Program-made: the position numbers and the translations under genes
Notes under the pieces: model-generated
What the model was told of the DNA's origin: nothing
Databases searched by the model: none
The model's input: only the letters and a program-made list of their open reading frames with translations
Assembly (NCBI GenBank): GCA_012845835.1
Contig: JABAKD010000016.1
Location: 23,296,573 to 23,360,572 of the forward strand
Source of the DNA: Undaria pinnatifida
Taxonomy: Eukaryota > Sar > Phaeophyceae > Laminariales > Alariaceae
Direction of reading: 5' to 3'
Length of the DNA: 64,000 bases
In this document: positions 32,831 to 46,600 of the stretch, in pieces
Numbering within the stretch: the first letter of the stretch is position 1
Layout: the number at the start of each line of letters is the position of its first letter

Positions 32831-34403
32831 GCACCGTCGTATAATATCACGTCACTATCTTTCTAGGCATCCATGACGTAGCATTCATTCTACCCCCCCC
32901 CCCCCCCCTCCAACGCCCTCTCGTTCCCCACACCCCGCACGGTCGCCTAGACCCAGCACCGCGCGTATAGCAAGCCCCTACATACATGATTAATACGCGC
33001 GATCGGAGTATCACACACAATGTTGCCAAGATGAGGTTCGACCAAATCCTTCATCTCATGGCTGGGGAGTGCATTATAATATTGTATGTGACCTAAACCT
33101 CATCAAAGCCTCTTCTTTTTTACCTCGCTCTCTCTTGCTCAAACGCCCCACCTAATATCGAACTCCGCCAGAGAAATAAACACTTCCACGCACTTGATAT
33201 CACCTCATTATCGTTTTAGAGCCGTCCGTGCCGCTGCTGCAATTCCCACCCCCCCCCCGCCCCCAACGCCCCCTCCTTCCTCACCACCCGCACCATCGCC
33301 TAGACCTAGCACCACGCGTATAGCAAACCCCTTCATCTATGTATGCGACCTAAAGCCTTCCCCCCCCCTCTCCTCCCCCACAAGAAGGATTTATAGTTTC
33401 CACGAACAAATTGAGCTGCCCCACCTGTTCCCCCCCCGATCCCCGCCCCCCGTCCCCCTTTGGATCAAAATCAAGCCCCCACGTCCTCAAAAACTCCGCC
33501 CTCCCCTCACCGGTTATTCGACTTACAGGATTTACTTGATAAACTGATGCATTTCATTCCACAGCTGTCATATTTAGTCCCTCTCTGAAACGGGTTTTAT
33601 AGTTTCCGCGCACAGACTGCCTAACATCATCACCCTGTTGACCCTGATAGCTACACTGTAGTTGCAAGGGGAGTCGCCGATCTATATCCTTAATGAGGAC
33701 ACACAACCCATAATAGGCGCGATCGCCGTATCACACACAGCTTGCAAAGATGAGTTTCCACGAAATATCACCCTGTTGGCCCTGTTAGCGACACTGTAGT
33801 TGCAAGGGGAGTCGCCGACCTATATCCTTAATGAGGGCACACAACCCGTAATACGCGCGATCGGAGTATAACACACAGCTTGCAAAGATGAGTTTCGACA
33901 AAATATTCGATCTCACAGCTGGAGTTTATTTTATTTTTTATGACATATTCGATCCCACAGCTAGAGTGTATTTTAGTAACATCTATACTAGTCTAGTCTA
34001 TGTATGCACGTAGGTTGGGTGCTGGTGTGTCGAGGTGTTCATTTCCCGACACAGGGAACACTCCATGCTGGTCCGCTGACCGCTCGGCGCTCATTGGGTG
34101 CAACTGACGAGCGTGTGCTTGTTGTCTGCTACTACCGCTGTTGCAGGACGTTATGTGCATGTGTGTGATGTAGGTCATTGAGACGAGTAGTATATCCCCT
34201 ATTTCCTCGCAATGCATGCCTTCCTATTTTGTGAGAAATCTATACGTTAAAATATCGGCAAAAAATTCGGCTCGACTTCCAAATAAATATATTTAAAAAA
34301 ATCAAAATACACTCCAGCTGTGAGATCGAATATTTGGTCGAAACTCATCTTTGCAAGCTGTGTGTGATACTCCGATCGCGCGTATTACGGGTTGTGTGTC
34401 TGT
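32831..34403. repeat. Composite C-run repeat cluster, block 3
   Basis: C-run modules lie at 32,860-33,500, then two T modules in tandem at 33,584-33,762 and 33,763-33,944, then a 100-bp inverted T fragment at 34,302-34,403. The tandem pair shares GGGGAGTCGCCGA-CTATATC and GCTTGCAAAGATGAGTTTC. Between 33,960 and 34,290 I see no known part. Confidence 0.75.
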
Positions 34404-34645
34404 ATCGGATCGTCCGATATATCGGAAAGCATCGCCACCGATACACAGCTCTACAAATTTCAAACTGACAATTTACCCTTCCTTGTCCTCGGCCTCCACC
34501 TATTTCGTATACGAGTAGTATACGCTGCTGTGTAGTCTATAGCAATTGCTTCCAGCGCACATCTTTCATCCCACTCCTGCATCCACACATTCACCACCCC
34601 CACACAGCAGTTTAGCAAATCCTGCTGTCCTGGGTTACAGAAGGC

Positions 34646-37600
34646 ATGGCCGATCAGAGCCCTCCTGCCCTCGCAGCCCCAGCTGTCTATGTCGATCAAA
34701 CGTTTGACGACGCAAAAAAGTTAAGAACTGGAACCCAGCGAACTTTCCTCAGCGCGAATCGATGGTGCAAGAGTGCGGGAGGCGGAGGTTGCCAGAAGTT
34801 TTTCGTGTGCACCGGCCGCAAGCTCGTGGATGGCAAGGAAATGGGGTGCCGAGCTCGAGTGCGTGCCTACCGATCTAGGAAAAGCAAGACATGGCGAATT
34901 ACGGTGGCCAACCTCAGGCACGATAACTGCGCCGGTGAACAGAAGGGGTCAAGCGTTGCAGCTCTGGCGGGAGAGATATCGACTCTCGTCGGAGGCAACC
35001 CCAGCATCAGCGGCACCGCCATTCGGAAAACTGTGAGAGCTCAGACAGGCGTGGACCTACACACCAGGTCTGCACTTCGAGGAAAGGCGGACGCTTTGGG
35101 CACTACAGCCACGGGAAACGCCGAGGGATTTACGGTCCTCTCGTCTTTCCTCGCAAAGCTCCAGTCTGGCAGCAAGGGTGCGGTCACCTCGGTGAAGGTG
35201 AGAAACCTCTCTGTCAAGTAGTCACCGATCGCATACAGAGCGGAAATGTTTTCATAGCATGGATGATGGCGGTACGAAAGGGTTGGCTGTGTTTGTACGG
35301 TTTTCCAGCGCGTTTTATTCTGCCGACGCAGCATGCCTTCGTCTGCACACAGAGAGCAGTTTTTCCTCGCGTTACCTGGTGACGAAGTGACCGGTTGTTT
35401 GATCTGCCCTTTGGGCGGCTTGAGTTATAAAATGGCACATGCACCACCGCCGTGGCACGATGTGCAGTACCAGGTATGTCGAGTATAGAGTCAGCCGTGA
35501 TAACGGACCTTTCTCGGGGATTTTACACCATACGTGCATAATATTCGCAGGCTAGACTCTGGGGTATGTTCGAGCATCTTTGGTGGACTAGATTATGGGT
35601 TTTACACCATACGTGCATACCAGGGTATTATTTGCAGGCTAGACTCTGGGCTATGCTTGAACATCTTTGGTGGACTATGTATGGGTTTTTACACCATAGT
35701 CTATACAACATACGTGAATACCAGGTATTATTTGCAGCCTAGACTCCGGGCTATATTTGGGCTTTTTTGGTAGACTATGGGCTTTCCTCTTGACGCTTGA
35801 CGGCCCCAAGCCCGTGTTATCGGGGCACACCTTGACACCTCCACGCCCGATAAGACCATTCACCTTGACTGCCACAACTACCAATACGCCAAAACTACCT
35901 GCTCAGGATTGACAGTGATTTCGTTGATTATTGCATCGTCCAGTTTTAGCAGTTTGATGTATGTTTTGTCGCACCAAGACGGTACACCAAGTGGAGTGTG
36001 TTTGTTGCGTCCACTTTAAATTACCATTGACACCGACGCACGTTACCACACCCAGTGTTGGCGTTGGTCATGCTCCATCCTAGAGATGTACCAGGCACCG
36101 CGGTGTACAAAGTGTGTCTGTTCTTCACTCTCAAACTGATATCCACTCATCGACAGTAGTACACCTGGCACAACCAGTGAGCGTCCTTGTCGATGCCTCT
36201 GCTAGTAATGAAGAGACGAGCTATGTGGTGACAAAGTACAAGATGGAGATTTGAACCTCGCAAATACGACAAGGTGACATGACCATGGCACGTCAACCGC
36301 AGACTGAATCCAACGGCGAAACACGGGCGAGCCGGCACACCGAAGGCCATTTGCAAGGGAAAAACAAGAGAAGAATAAAAAAGAACGTAAAACTAAAGGA
36401 AAGAAATTGACAGAAATAAGGAAAGAGGAACGCACAGGCAGGATGGAAGGGGTACCCAGCAAGAACAAAACAATACGTTACGGCAGTTGTGTTGATCACA
36501 AGGCATATGTGTGATTATTATTTTTTTTTTTCTTTGTCCCATTTCTTTTCCTCGCACTACGCTCGCGCTTCCTCCCCAGTAGTAGGTGAGATCTGGGGTC
36601 ACATAGCGGCCCCTCCTCCCTCATCTCCACTACAGTACGTGCCTTAAGGTTTATCGCGAGAACACTTTAGCGCTTTTTTCTGCCCTCGTCGACTCGCATG
36701 GAATTGTGCCCACCCACGCTTCAATCTAGGCGTTCTCAACAACAGCTGATCCTTTTTTGAGGTTTTTGTTTTTTGCAAATAACTTCAAACCCTCGCCACG
36801 GTGGGAATCGAACTAAAGGACCACCAAGGCTCGTTAAAGTATTCGAGGGTAACCACTAGTCTAGATCACGGGGGCGACCGGTATAAAAAATAAAACAAAA
36901 CTATTGCTAATGGAATCAACGTGTGTTGTCTTCACATTAAACCGTTCTCCTTCTGTATCCTCAACGATACCATCAGCACACCCCGTGTCCGTGCTGTTTC
37001 TTCATCCTGATATACAAATTCAAACTGCGGTGGTCACAGACTGCTGTGAAACAGAGTAAACCAAGCAGTCCATACAAATCCAGGTAAGGCAAGTGAAATG
37101 CTAGCGTACTGGGTACGAGAACACAACAAAGCCAGCAAGACCATAAAAAAAGAGGAGGGAAAAACTTTTTCAAAAAGCAAAATAAACGACAGGTGCTCTG
37201 AAGAAGGTAAAAATGCAACGAGATCGGAAAGGAAAGGCTGCAAAAATAATGAGATACGTGCTAGAGCGAGGAACAGGTAAATGTTGGGGTTAGGTCAGGG
37301 TTAGAGTGATGTACACAGCAAAAATATGATGGAAGGTCGCACAAGGGCTGCATCAAGTGGTAACGTAATATTCTGTACGAAAGAGCACATCAACTGAAAC
37401 AAATGAAAACTACTTGTGTATAGTCTAGGGGTACTGGACGAGGCAATATAGGCTGACGAAATAACGTCACAGACAGGGAAAGCGCATGAATATTAAAGAG
37501 AACCGGAGGCTTCACGCGTATCGAAGCAACACCTCAAGCACGGAGAACAGAGAAGAATGAAAGAAGAAACGAGGCGAAGGCAAAGAAATGAATCAATGGG

Positions 37601-40600
37601 CGTACTCGATGGCGTAATCAACAGCATAATAGGTTTGTGTATCTACTACGAGATGTAGTCGGGCTAAGAAACTTGCTACACGGTCTCTCCCCTCCGTGTG
37701 CGTTTCTCTCGTCCACAGCAGGGCGGTGTCAAGGGCCAATGCTGCTGCTGTCGCACCCCGCACCTCCCGAAAGAAGATCACGTACACGTACACGCTACAA
37801 CAACGAACTAAATGTCACGGTAGCGATATAGTGCAGGTTCCAGCTATTTCTTATCGAGAGATGGAACCACCGCCGTGTCACACGATCTGCCATTTCGTTG
37901 TGGCGGGCGTTGACAGAGGTATCGGTGCATCTGTTTCCCCCGCCTGTCTTCCCCTTACCGACGCTCCTAAAGAGATTTGCTTTGTGGCGTAGCCAGCTCT
38001 TCTCTTCCTCCTCCCCATGCCAACTCATCACGAAACGGAACCGGTCGACCGCTGCGACGACTTCCCCGCAACACATTCGCCCCTTCTTAGCGCCGCCCTG
38101 GGCCTACAAAAAATGTGTCTACTCTGAACAACATAGGAGTTATTTCCGTAGTAGACCTATCGTTGGTTCGGAATATCTTGAGGTCGTCTGCTTTAGGTCT
38201 AGACGTACCGTAGATCCCATCTTAGTCCTGGCTGGCCTGTTCGCGGATTCGCCGCCTCGATCATCTTCCCTGATATACCTAGAGTGGGTTACGCGGTGAG
38301 TATACGACACGTCCGTTGTTCGGCCCCCTCAGAAAGGAGGCTTGGTTTTCGGATGATCGCCTCGATGATCTCGCATGGTGCTGCTGTGTCAAGAGTCTTG
38401 ACGTTAAACACGGGGTGGTCGGTGTGCGGTCGGTGCTGGTTCATGGTCCGTACGAAGAGATAGTGGACACGTTGCTGCCCAACGGTCCGTAGGAGGATAT
38501 ATTGCTTCGTTTAAAGCATCGTGAAGTGTTCCCGGCCAAGAGTGTTTTTGCCACACATGTTCATACAGCGTAATTTCCATCACCTCCAACATAGGGTGAA
38601 TGGAGCGGTCGTCATCTCGTACGGCTCCCGCCTGAGCGGTCTGTAGCATGAAGACGCCAGTTGGATCCGTCTACTGCCGGTGGCGCATTAGACTACACTA
38701 TGTTAATATAGTCTATGATAATACCTGGTATAACATAGTGTAACATAGTTACGGTGGTCTCCCTTTCTCTCCGCCCCCCTCGGCGATCCTCCAACGCGGC
38801 GGTCCCCAAAAACACTGCAATGCGCATTAGACTAAACGGTTTTTGTTAAATGGAAAACATCTTCATTCACTACATGAGGAACATGGTACGAGTTACTGGA
38901 TATTATTTGACACGTTTGCTAAATCGGCTTGTAAAATAACCCCTGGTGCTCGTTACTTTACCTTTCGGACGTCCTGCAGAGGCAAGCACCGTGTCTGCAC
39001 CACAGATTTATCTGCGAGTGTCGATATCTCTTCTTGAATACAATATGCCGTGTCACCCGTGCACCCTGCCTTCACGGCACATCTCTTTACGTGCTACCTC
39101 CCGCAATCTTGTTTTTTTGGCAGTGGGATGATGATGGAGCCTTCCTCCGATGCTTCGTCATGCCAGGTGGATCCGCGAACGTCGCTGCCAACAGTCCGCA
39201 ACAGGTACGGTACGCCAGAGCATGCACACGCTATCGGCGCGTGCGAAGATCATACCTGCATCATCATTGTGAAACATTGCACGACTATGCTGCACGGGTA
39301 GGATGTTGCACACCCACACTACAAGTATGTATTCTGGGCTCTAGATTACAAATCACTTACAGTAGTCTAGTTGTCGAGTATACAGCTGCTCACCGGGACT
39401 GGGAAAATTGAAATCCTTGGGGTACAGAGTTGAAACCAAGATTTTACAGCCGCAAGGGCACAGCGTGGCCTTCGAAGGCGTGTATGCACAGCACGTGGTC
39501 CAACAGCAGGCGTCATCATTCAGTTTGATGCTGTGGTCAAAGCTTCACGTTGATGCCTCCGAGCGTTCCCGTGGTATGTTCTTCGTTGTGTTTGACATGG
39601 TTGTCTACCGTCCGTCATGCCGTTGCGCTCAGCAACATTCGCCGAGGGCATGCTTCCGCTAAATACTTGAATTGAGGCAATGTACACCAGGCAGACTTTA
39701 CCATGTCGTCCAGGAGTCATATGTAAGGTGCTGTGCGCAATGGTCAACACCAAAATAACGCACAGCTCCAAACCTTGTACGTAGAGCAATGATGTGTGGG
39801 ATTTTTTGGCTTTAGTGCGTAGTGTTACTGTAAGAAAATTATGCCTTGAGACTACTGCACCGTACTGATATCCTGAGGCCACTGGCGCGCTACCTTGGTC
39901 CTCAGTTACGACTTCGCGATTCAGTGCTATCGTCAACTCTTGATTCTCTCCATCGGCGTTTCCATTGTTCGGCGCAGTGCTTCTCCCTGGACGGGGCTCA
40001 CTTGAAAGGCGCGTGGAGTGGTAGCATCCTGACGATCACTACGACCGACGCTAACAACAAGCTCAACCTGTGCGGCTTTGCTGTGGTTCCCACGGAGTGT
40101 GCCTCGGCATACAGGTACCTGCTGAGGCATGCCATGCGCAACGGGCAAATGAAGGCCTTCATGAACAACGCTGCAACGACGTGCTTCACGGATGGTGATA
40201 AAGGAGCCGACAGCGCCATGGAGAAGCTCGCCCCGCTCACGGAAGTCCGCCACTGCCTCCAGCACATCATCCGGAGTATCGGCACCGTTGGCGATGTAGG
40301 TGGTCCGCTCGTAACGAACTAGAGTCTCGCTCCATATTCTAGTTGTCCGCATCTAAACACGTGGTATCGGTGTCCGCACACCAACGTACATAATGAGGAT
40401 CTCAACGCCCATTTTCAAATAGGCGTCGTATGTTTCTGTGACGCCCTGCTACGTGGAGGCGAGTGGAGGCGACACTCGCGTGCTATGGTGAGGGTGCACG
40501 TACGTTCTGTGAGGCCCCTCCCCTCACCTGAGGGAATTATCTACCCCATTCTAGAACAACAATCCCATGGCCTAGGTACAACGTCACAATGAGGGTTCAA

Positions 40601-43600
40601 ACGGTCCTCACACGAGGCGGCCCGTCCGTCAAACTTATTTCGGCAAAAAAAAAAACTCCTGCTCCTACCCCCGTGGCACATATATTAGGAAGATGAAAGG
40701 AAGTTTCGCAGCTCAGGTTAACGTTGCGCCACTTCGCGGTATGAATTTGGTTAGGGAATACAGTGTAGGGCATATACTGTAGGAGTATACTGTAGTATAG
40801 TGTATGCCGCCCGCTACTTGGTAAGGGCAACACTTTTTGTGTACAAGATTTTGTGAATGACGGCGCGCGCCTTAACCCAATAGAATACAATCAGAATTGT
40901 CGTCGGTGTCTTGCCGTATTATTGATGTTATTAGGAGACCACGAGGTCGTTCATCGGGTTGTACTTTGATTAGTTACTAACGTCTGTGTGTGAGCGAGGT
41001 ACGGAGCTCCTCAGTTACAGGTTACGAGCTTGAAGAAAAGTTAGGTTCACCTCTACGGTGCTATCAAACTAGTCTAGTAATATACCGTACTACTATTAGA
41101 CTAGTCTATAGTATTAGTACGGTACCATGTTTCAGGAAAAAAAACTCAGCCTCTATTGTAGAGTGCAACTCTCGACACGACGTGACGGAAAGGTCTGGTC
41201 GTAATAGCTCAACAATCACATGTAAATCGAAACAAGTACCGGTATTGCCTTTACACTCCGTGCCATGAGAAAAAAAAAACGAGTAGCAGGCGTGTGGGTG
41301 CAGCAGAATTGCTAGACACAGACACTGAAATATCATGTTGTCCACCGCAATACAGGGCATTGCTGATTTGCGTCACTCGATATGCGCTTCTTGCAGCCTA
41401 CGATGGCGCAGTGAGAATATGCATCGCATGGATCTCTTCTAAGTCGCCACGCTACGGTGGGAATTTGAATTGTACGCATATAGACGTTTCTATGACTGCA
41501 AAATAGATCTAGTGTCTTAACCACGCTGACCAACCCTTGCCGTGCTCAAAGCCATGCGCCACCTGGACGACAGTACCGTACGTTCAAACTCACCCTCTTC
41601 TCACATTCGCAGTGCATATAATGCATGCCGTACGTTGCCTGTCGTGTGTCTGCAAAGGTCGCCGCGCGAAACATCTACATCGCTGCGAGGCACCCTACAA
41701 GGGCAGGTTTCGACCGCCACATGGATGTCCTCTCCGCAATCGCGCCGAAAGCGCACGAGAAGCTCGATGCCATCCCTCACAAGACCTGGGCGCACTATGC
41801 GAGCCGGAAGAACGTCTGCTGCGACCAGGTCACGTCCAACCCGGCTGAGTCTATGAACAGCATGCTTGGACCGGTAAGTGAATTTATTGTGAGCGAAGTG
41901 ACTTCCAAATTTGCAAAGGCGTCAAACATTGGAGGTGCTTTTCCACCCTCGCGTGGCCGAATCTCCGTTTCCCGCCCGACCGCCGGGTATGTCCTAAAAA
42001 GAACAAGCCGCGGAACGGTCGAGTTAACATTCTAAACAGATCGTCCTTGGGAACGGCAGCGAGCAGCAGCCAGTTCTATGTGGCAGCTGCAAGTGCCATA
42101 TGTTACCGCTTCCCGCCACCGCACAGTTGACGACAGCTGGAAATATCCATCAGCCCGAGCTCCTAGCGAGAGCTATAGTATGTTATCATGCACGCGAGGT
42201 GACTATGACAGTGACCGCGTTCCTTCCACCGGTGAATACGCTACGTAACGCCTAGATGTGTTCCGACCAACCGGGTCAGCTGACGTATTTGCAAACTCCG
42301 GCCTTGCATTAATCAATTTTTAAACGGTCCACTGACCGACGCTGTCCACTGCCATGTATCTAGCCCTTCATCGCTCACACTAATATAGCATGCGATGTGT
42401 TTTGTTTGTTCCCCGACTTGGCCGCATCTCGGCCCGCTGTATACCAATCGTAGTGCACATTTATTGCCTTACGCACAATATGGCTGCGATACTCTGCGTT
42501 TATGTGCTCGAATATCGATGTGAAGAGTAAAAAAGTAAGGGTATTTCTTGGTAAAACAACGAACCGGCTTTAGATGCTCCGAGCTAGCAAAAGCACGAGG
42601 AGGTGGAAAAATCGACATAATTGCCATCATTGGTCATGACGTAATGAGTGTCCGCCCAATCCGCACAGCTGCGAGAGCTGCCCGTATTCGGCTTGGTGCA
42701 CGGCGGCGTTCTACTCATTGCCAAGAGACTGTACGAGGCTGGCGAGCTGAAGAAAGACGACACACACCAACGGTTTACGCCGCACGCGATGGCCGCCTAC
42801 AACAAGGAATTCCAGTGGTCGCGAGGGTGAGACTTTGCCCCTTAGGCCAATATTTCGTACCAGGGTATGTTGAAAGTTACTATTTCAGTAGCACACGGTA
42901 TGGTTCTTCGTATTAGTAGAGGCGACACCGAGACACCGAGAGCTCCTGCCTTAATCTGTTACAGATAGCGATTGCCCCATCACCACTGAAATTGCCGATA
43001 GCATCACATCCTAACAGCAAACCAATCGACTTGTACATTGCAGCAGCATGTAGCGCATGAATTTTGAGCCATGATTAATGTCCGCAAAATGTTTTTAGCC
43101 AGCGCTCAATGTGTACGCATTGCGCGCTGTACAGTGCTGACTGCTCAATGTGTACGCATTGCGCGCTGTACAGTGCTGACTCGCAAATTATCGCGTTACC
43201 ATGCGTCTGCGGCAGTTTTCCGACCGACGCCGCGGCTTTTTACGTGGTGTTTTTGTGCTACAGACTCGAAGCGTCCCCTCTCGGGGGAAACACGTTTTAC
43301 GTCCAGGAGAGCAAGAAAGGCTGCTCCAGCGGCCACACGGCGACTGTACACTGGGGAAAATCAGACAAGACCCCGAGCATGAAGTGCACCTGCGAAGGCC
43401 CTCAGAAGATGCTCCTGCCGTGTCGTCACGTCTTGGCGGCCGCGATAGGTGTGGTTAGCACCTTCCAAAAACACGATGATCACTTTCCCCCGCCATTCCA
43501 ACATCACAGCGTACTTGCTGCGGTAGCAACATGCTGTATAACAAAAGTGAGGGTGTCATGAAGCCAAATGTAACCCCTTTGGTACCTAGATAACGCCCCA

Positions 43601-46600
43601 AAGCATGTAACGGAAAGTGTGTTGTTGGTTCTGACGCATGCTACGGGAGAGGTGTGCACCAATTTTGTTTACGAGGCTCTGAGGCTTCTCGCTTGAGGGG
43701 CTCTATCCCTCACACCAAAACCAGATTTCGATAAAAACGCTGTGCAGTCGATAACCAATCCCATGACAAGGTATAGACTACTGCTGTACAATGAATAAAA
43801 CTGCTGAATACCAAACGATATCCCGACAATGTTGGCTTGATTTTCCTTGTTTTTCAGAAAACATTATTAATCCATGTAACATACTACTCTACTCCAGTAC
43901 TAACAGTACTACTAGTGATAGTACGGTAGATGTGCGCCATTTATTTCGGCGGTTTAGACTTTGCATCTCACTTTTTCAGGATAGGAGCGCTATCATATAT
44001 CTCACCCAACAATCATCCTTGAGTAAACTGGACGTGCGACCCTATGAGTAGATCCAACCCTGTATTAGGTATACAAGAACAAATGGCATTCCGACGATTT
44101 TGGGATCCACATTGTGTGTCTTTTTGGCGGAGCACCGCGGCTGTCCACGGGCCTCTACGGCATTCCACGGCCATGTCTACGGCGTTTCACGGGTAACCGC
44201 GGACACTGCACACGGTCTACCCCGGACCTTTCACGGACTTCCACGGAATGCCTCGGCAAGTAGCGGAACACCGTGGAGGCCCGTGGCACTAGCCATGGCA
44301 ATTTTCCACGGCAATCTCCACGGCAGCACCTACGACAAAGCGGCGGTCCCCCACGAAAACGTCCACGGAAGCCCCCACGGCAACGCTCACGGACACGCCC
44401 ACAGCAACTCCCACGAAGACATCCACGGACACGCCCACGGAAACACCCACGGATTGTCCACTGAAACGTCTGCGGACATCCACGGATAGGTCCACGGAAA
44501 CACCCACGGCCACGCCCGCGGACAGGCGCATGCTGCGATAGGGGTGCACCACGTTTTTTCTAAGGTTGCTTGAATTTTAAGGAGCTCAAGACCTTTCCTG
44601 AAAGCTGATTTGGATAAAACTAAACTGCTACCGAATGAAAAATCCTATTGCCTCGGTACACGACGAGAATCACGCAAAACAAATGTATTAATATTTCCGA
44701 CGAGTTTGGGTTAAGGAGCCCCGTCGTTCACAAAACAAATCTTTCAGACCAAACGTGCTACCTCAATCCGTGAGAGGTAGCACGCTGCGTCAACACAGGG
44801 TGGGCGTCTTGCGTTATTTTGTTTTTCAAATCCATGGAACTAACCCTAACCCCAACTCATAGGAAATAGTGTACTAGCGGTTAAAATGCCCCCTAATATC
44901 ATCACTGAGGAAAAATTGTTGGAAATGTCAAGGTATGTGCATCACTATCGGAGAATTGCCGTGGCAATGGCCGCGGATGGCCGTGGAAATTGCTGCGGTT
45001 GGACGTCCGGGGAAGCTGCCAATTGCCGCTGACTTCCGTGGGTTGCCATGGGTAGTACGACGGAGTGTGCCACGGACGGAACCTCGGCACGTGCCTTGGC
45101 CACAACCGCGGCATTTTCCGTGGAGGTGCCATGAGCCGAGGCACTTGCTGTGGAAACCCGCGGATTTCCACGGTAGCCCGCGGCAACACCCACGGAAGTT
45201 CCGCGGTCAATGCCGCGGACCTCCGCCAAAAAGTCATATAATGTGTGCATCCGTGCGATTTTGGGTCAAGGAACACCGTACTTCAAAAAGCATTTTAGCC
45301 ACAGACAGCTACACGCCTGGTGTGTATACCGTAGCATGTGAGACCAGGGGGAAAATAGCAATACGTGGTACCTCCATCGCAGCATGCGTCTTTGGCGAAA
45401 AAATGATAACACTCCTGCGGTAGCACGCGTCTCGTTGGGCGTGTCACCTCACATCCAATGTCGCGTCATGTGATACTATATTATACCGGGTACTATCTTG
45501 AAATATACTATGTTATGCTATGTCTCGGTGGCGTGAGCGCGCCGAACAGTTACTACAGAGTCATCCTACGGCAGGGAAGCAGTGGAAGTGTGCGAGGTCC
45601 AAACATGAGCCAATATATCACCCGAAGCATAGCCTCGAAGGCCTTCGTTGGCGCAACCCGCCCAATATTCCTATGCGCTGGCTCAAAAACCAATTATAAC
45701 AATATCGTACAACAATATCGTTAAACTATCATACTGGCGGATAGTGCCACCCTTGAGGAGCTCAACCGGTCACAACCGTTCCACCCAAACACTGCGTGGC
45801 ATGCCTCTATTGTAGTATCGAGCAGTGCGCGTGTCCGCAACTCCCTGCTTCGGCGTTCGGAGTTGCTTGGTTCGGCTGACGCTGAAATCGTCACCTGATT
45901 TGACGTGTTTTCCCTCTCAAGTTTCGAAGGTGTTTAAAGACGAAATGGACGCGCGTATCGTTCGTTGGCAACGTGCAACCTCGCATGACATGCGCCTGCT
46001 ATATGAATCATTACTCAAAGCCCCTGGTCATTTCTCCGTTTCATCGAAATATTCTGCCCAAAATCTCCCGCTGGCCCTCCTCTCTTCAATGGGTGTGCTA
46101 CCAAGCACGGAGTGTCTCATGAGCTTCTCGACAATGGTGGATCAGGATACTGGACAGTGAAAAGGGGGGTTGTGTCGCTCGGCCGACCCATACCACTAGC
46201 AATAGTAGGCGCCAACGAAGTGGCTTGTAACGGAGCAACCATATACAAAGCCAACGTTGAAGTCACATAGCATCGTTTAAATTTTGAGCTCCAGGTAAAA
46301 CATGTCATTTTGAAACATTGTCAAAGCTTACGCGAGGACATATATAGCATGCTCGTACATATCGTAATCAGCCATTCGGTCTTCTCACTGTAAACGGCGC
46401 ATTTCGACTTGTGGTCCCACTGCTTCTCTTCTCTCCTGGTTGGCCTTCCAGCGCAAAACAAGACGGAGAAAACGCTTGCGCTAATTGACAAAGGATTCCT
46501 CATCGACAGGTACCGCAAGCTAGCTTCTCACGAAAGGTACAACCTAGTGCTGCCGGTGTGGGACGCCCTCGAAAACGACCTCACCAGGAAACCGCCTCCG

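Noticed and set aside
10380..33260. Telomere-like or CRISPR-like arrays
   Set aside because: C runs are homopolymers without a telomeric unit, and repeat spacing is irregular with no constant repeat/unique spacer pattern.
45825..46160. Extra exon of the MULE-like gene
   Set aside because: It matches no MULE segment and would break the phase link between the exons at 43,216-43,448 and 46,452-46,723.
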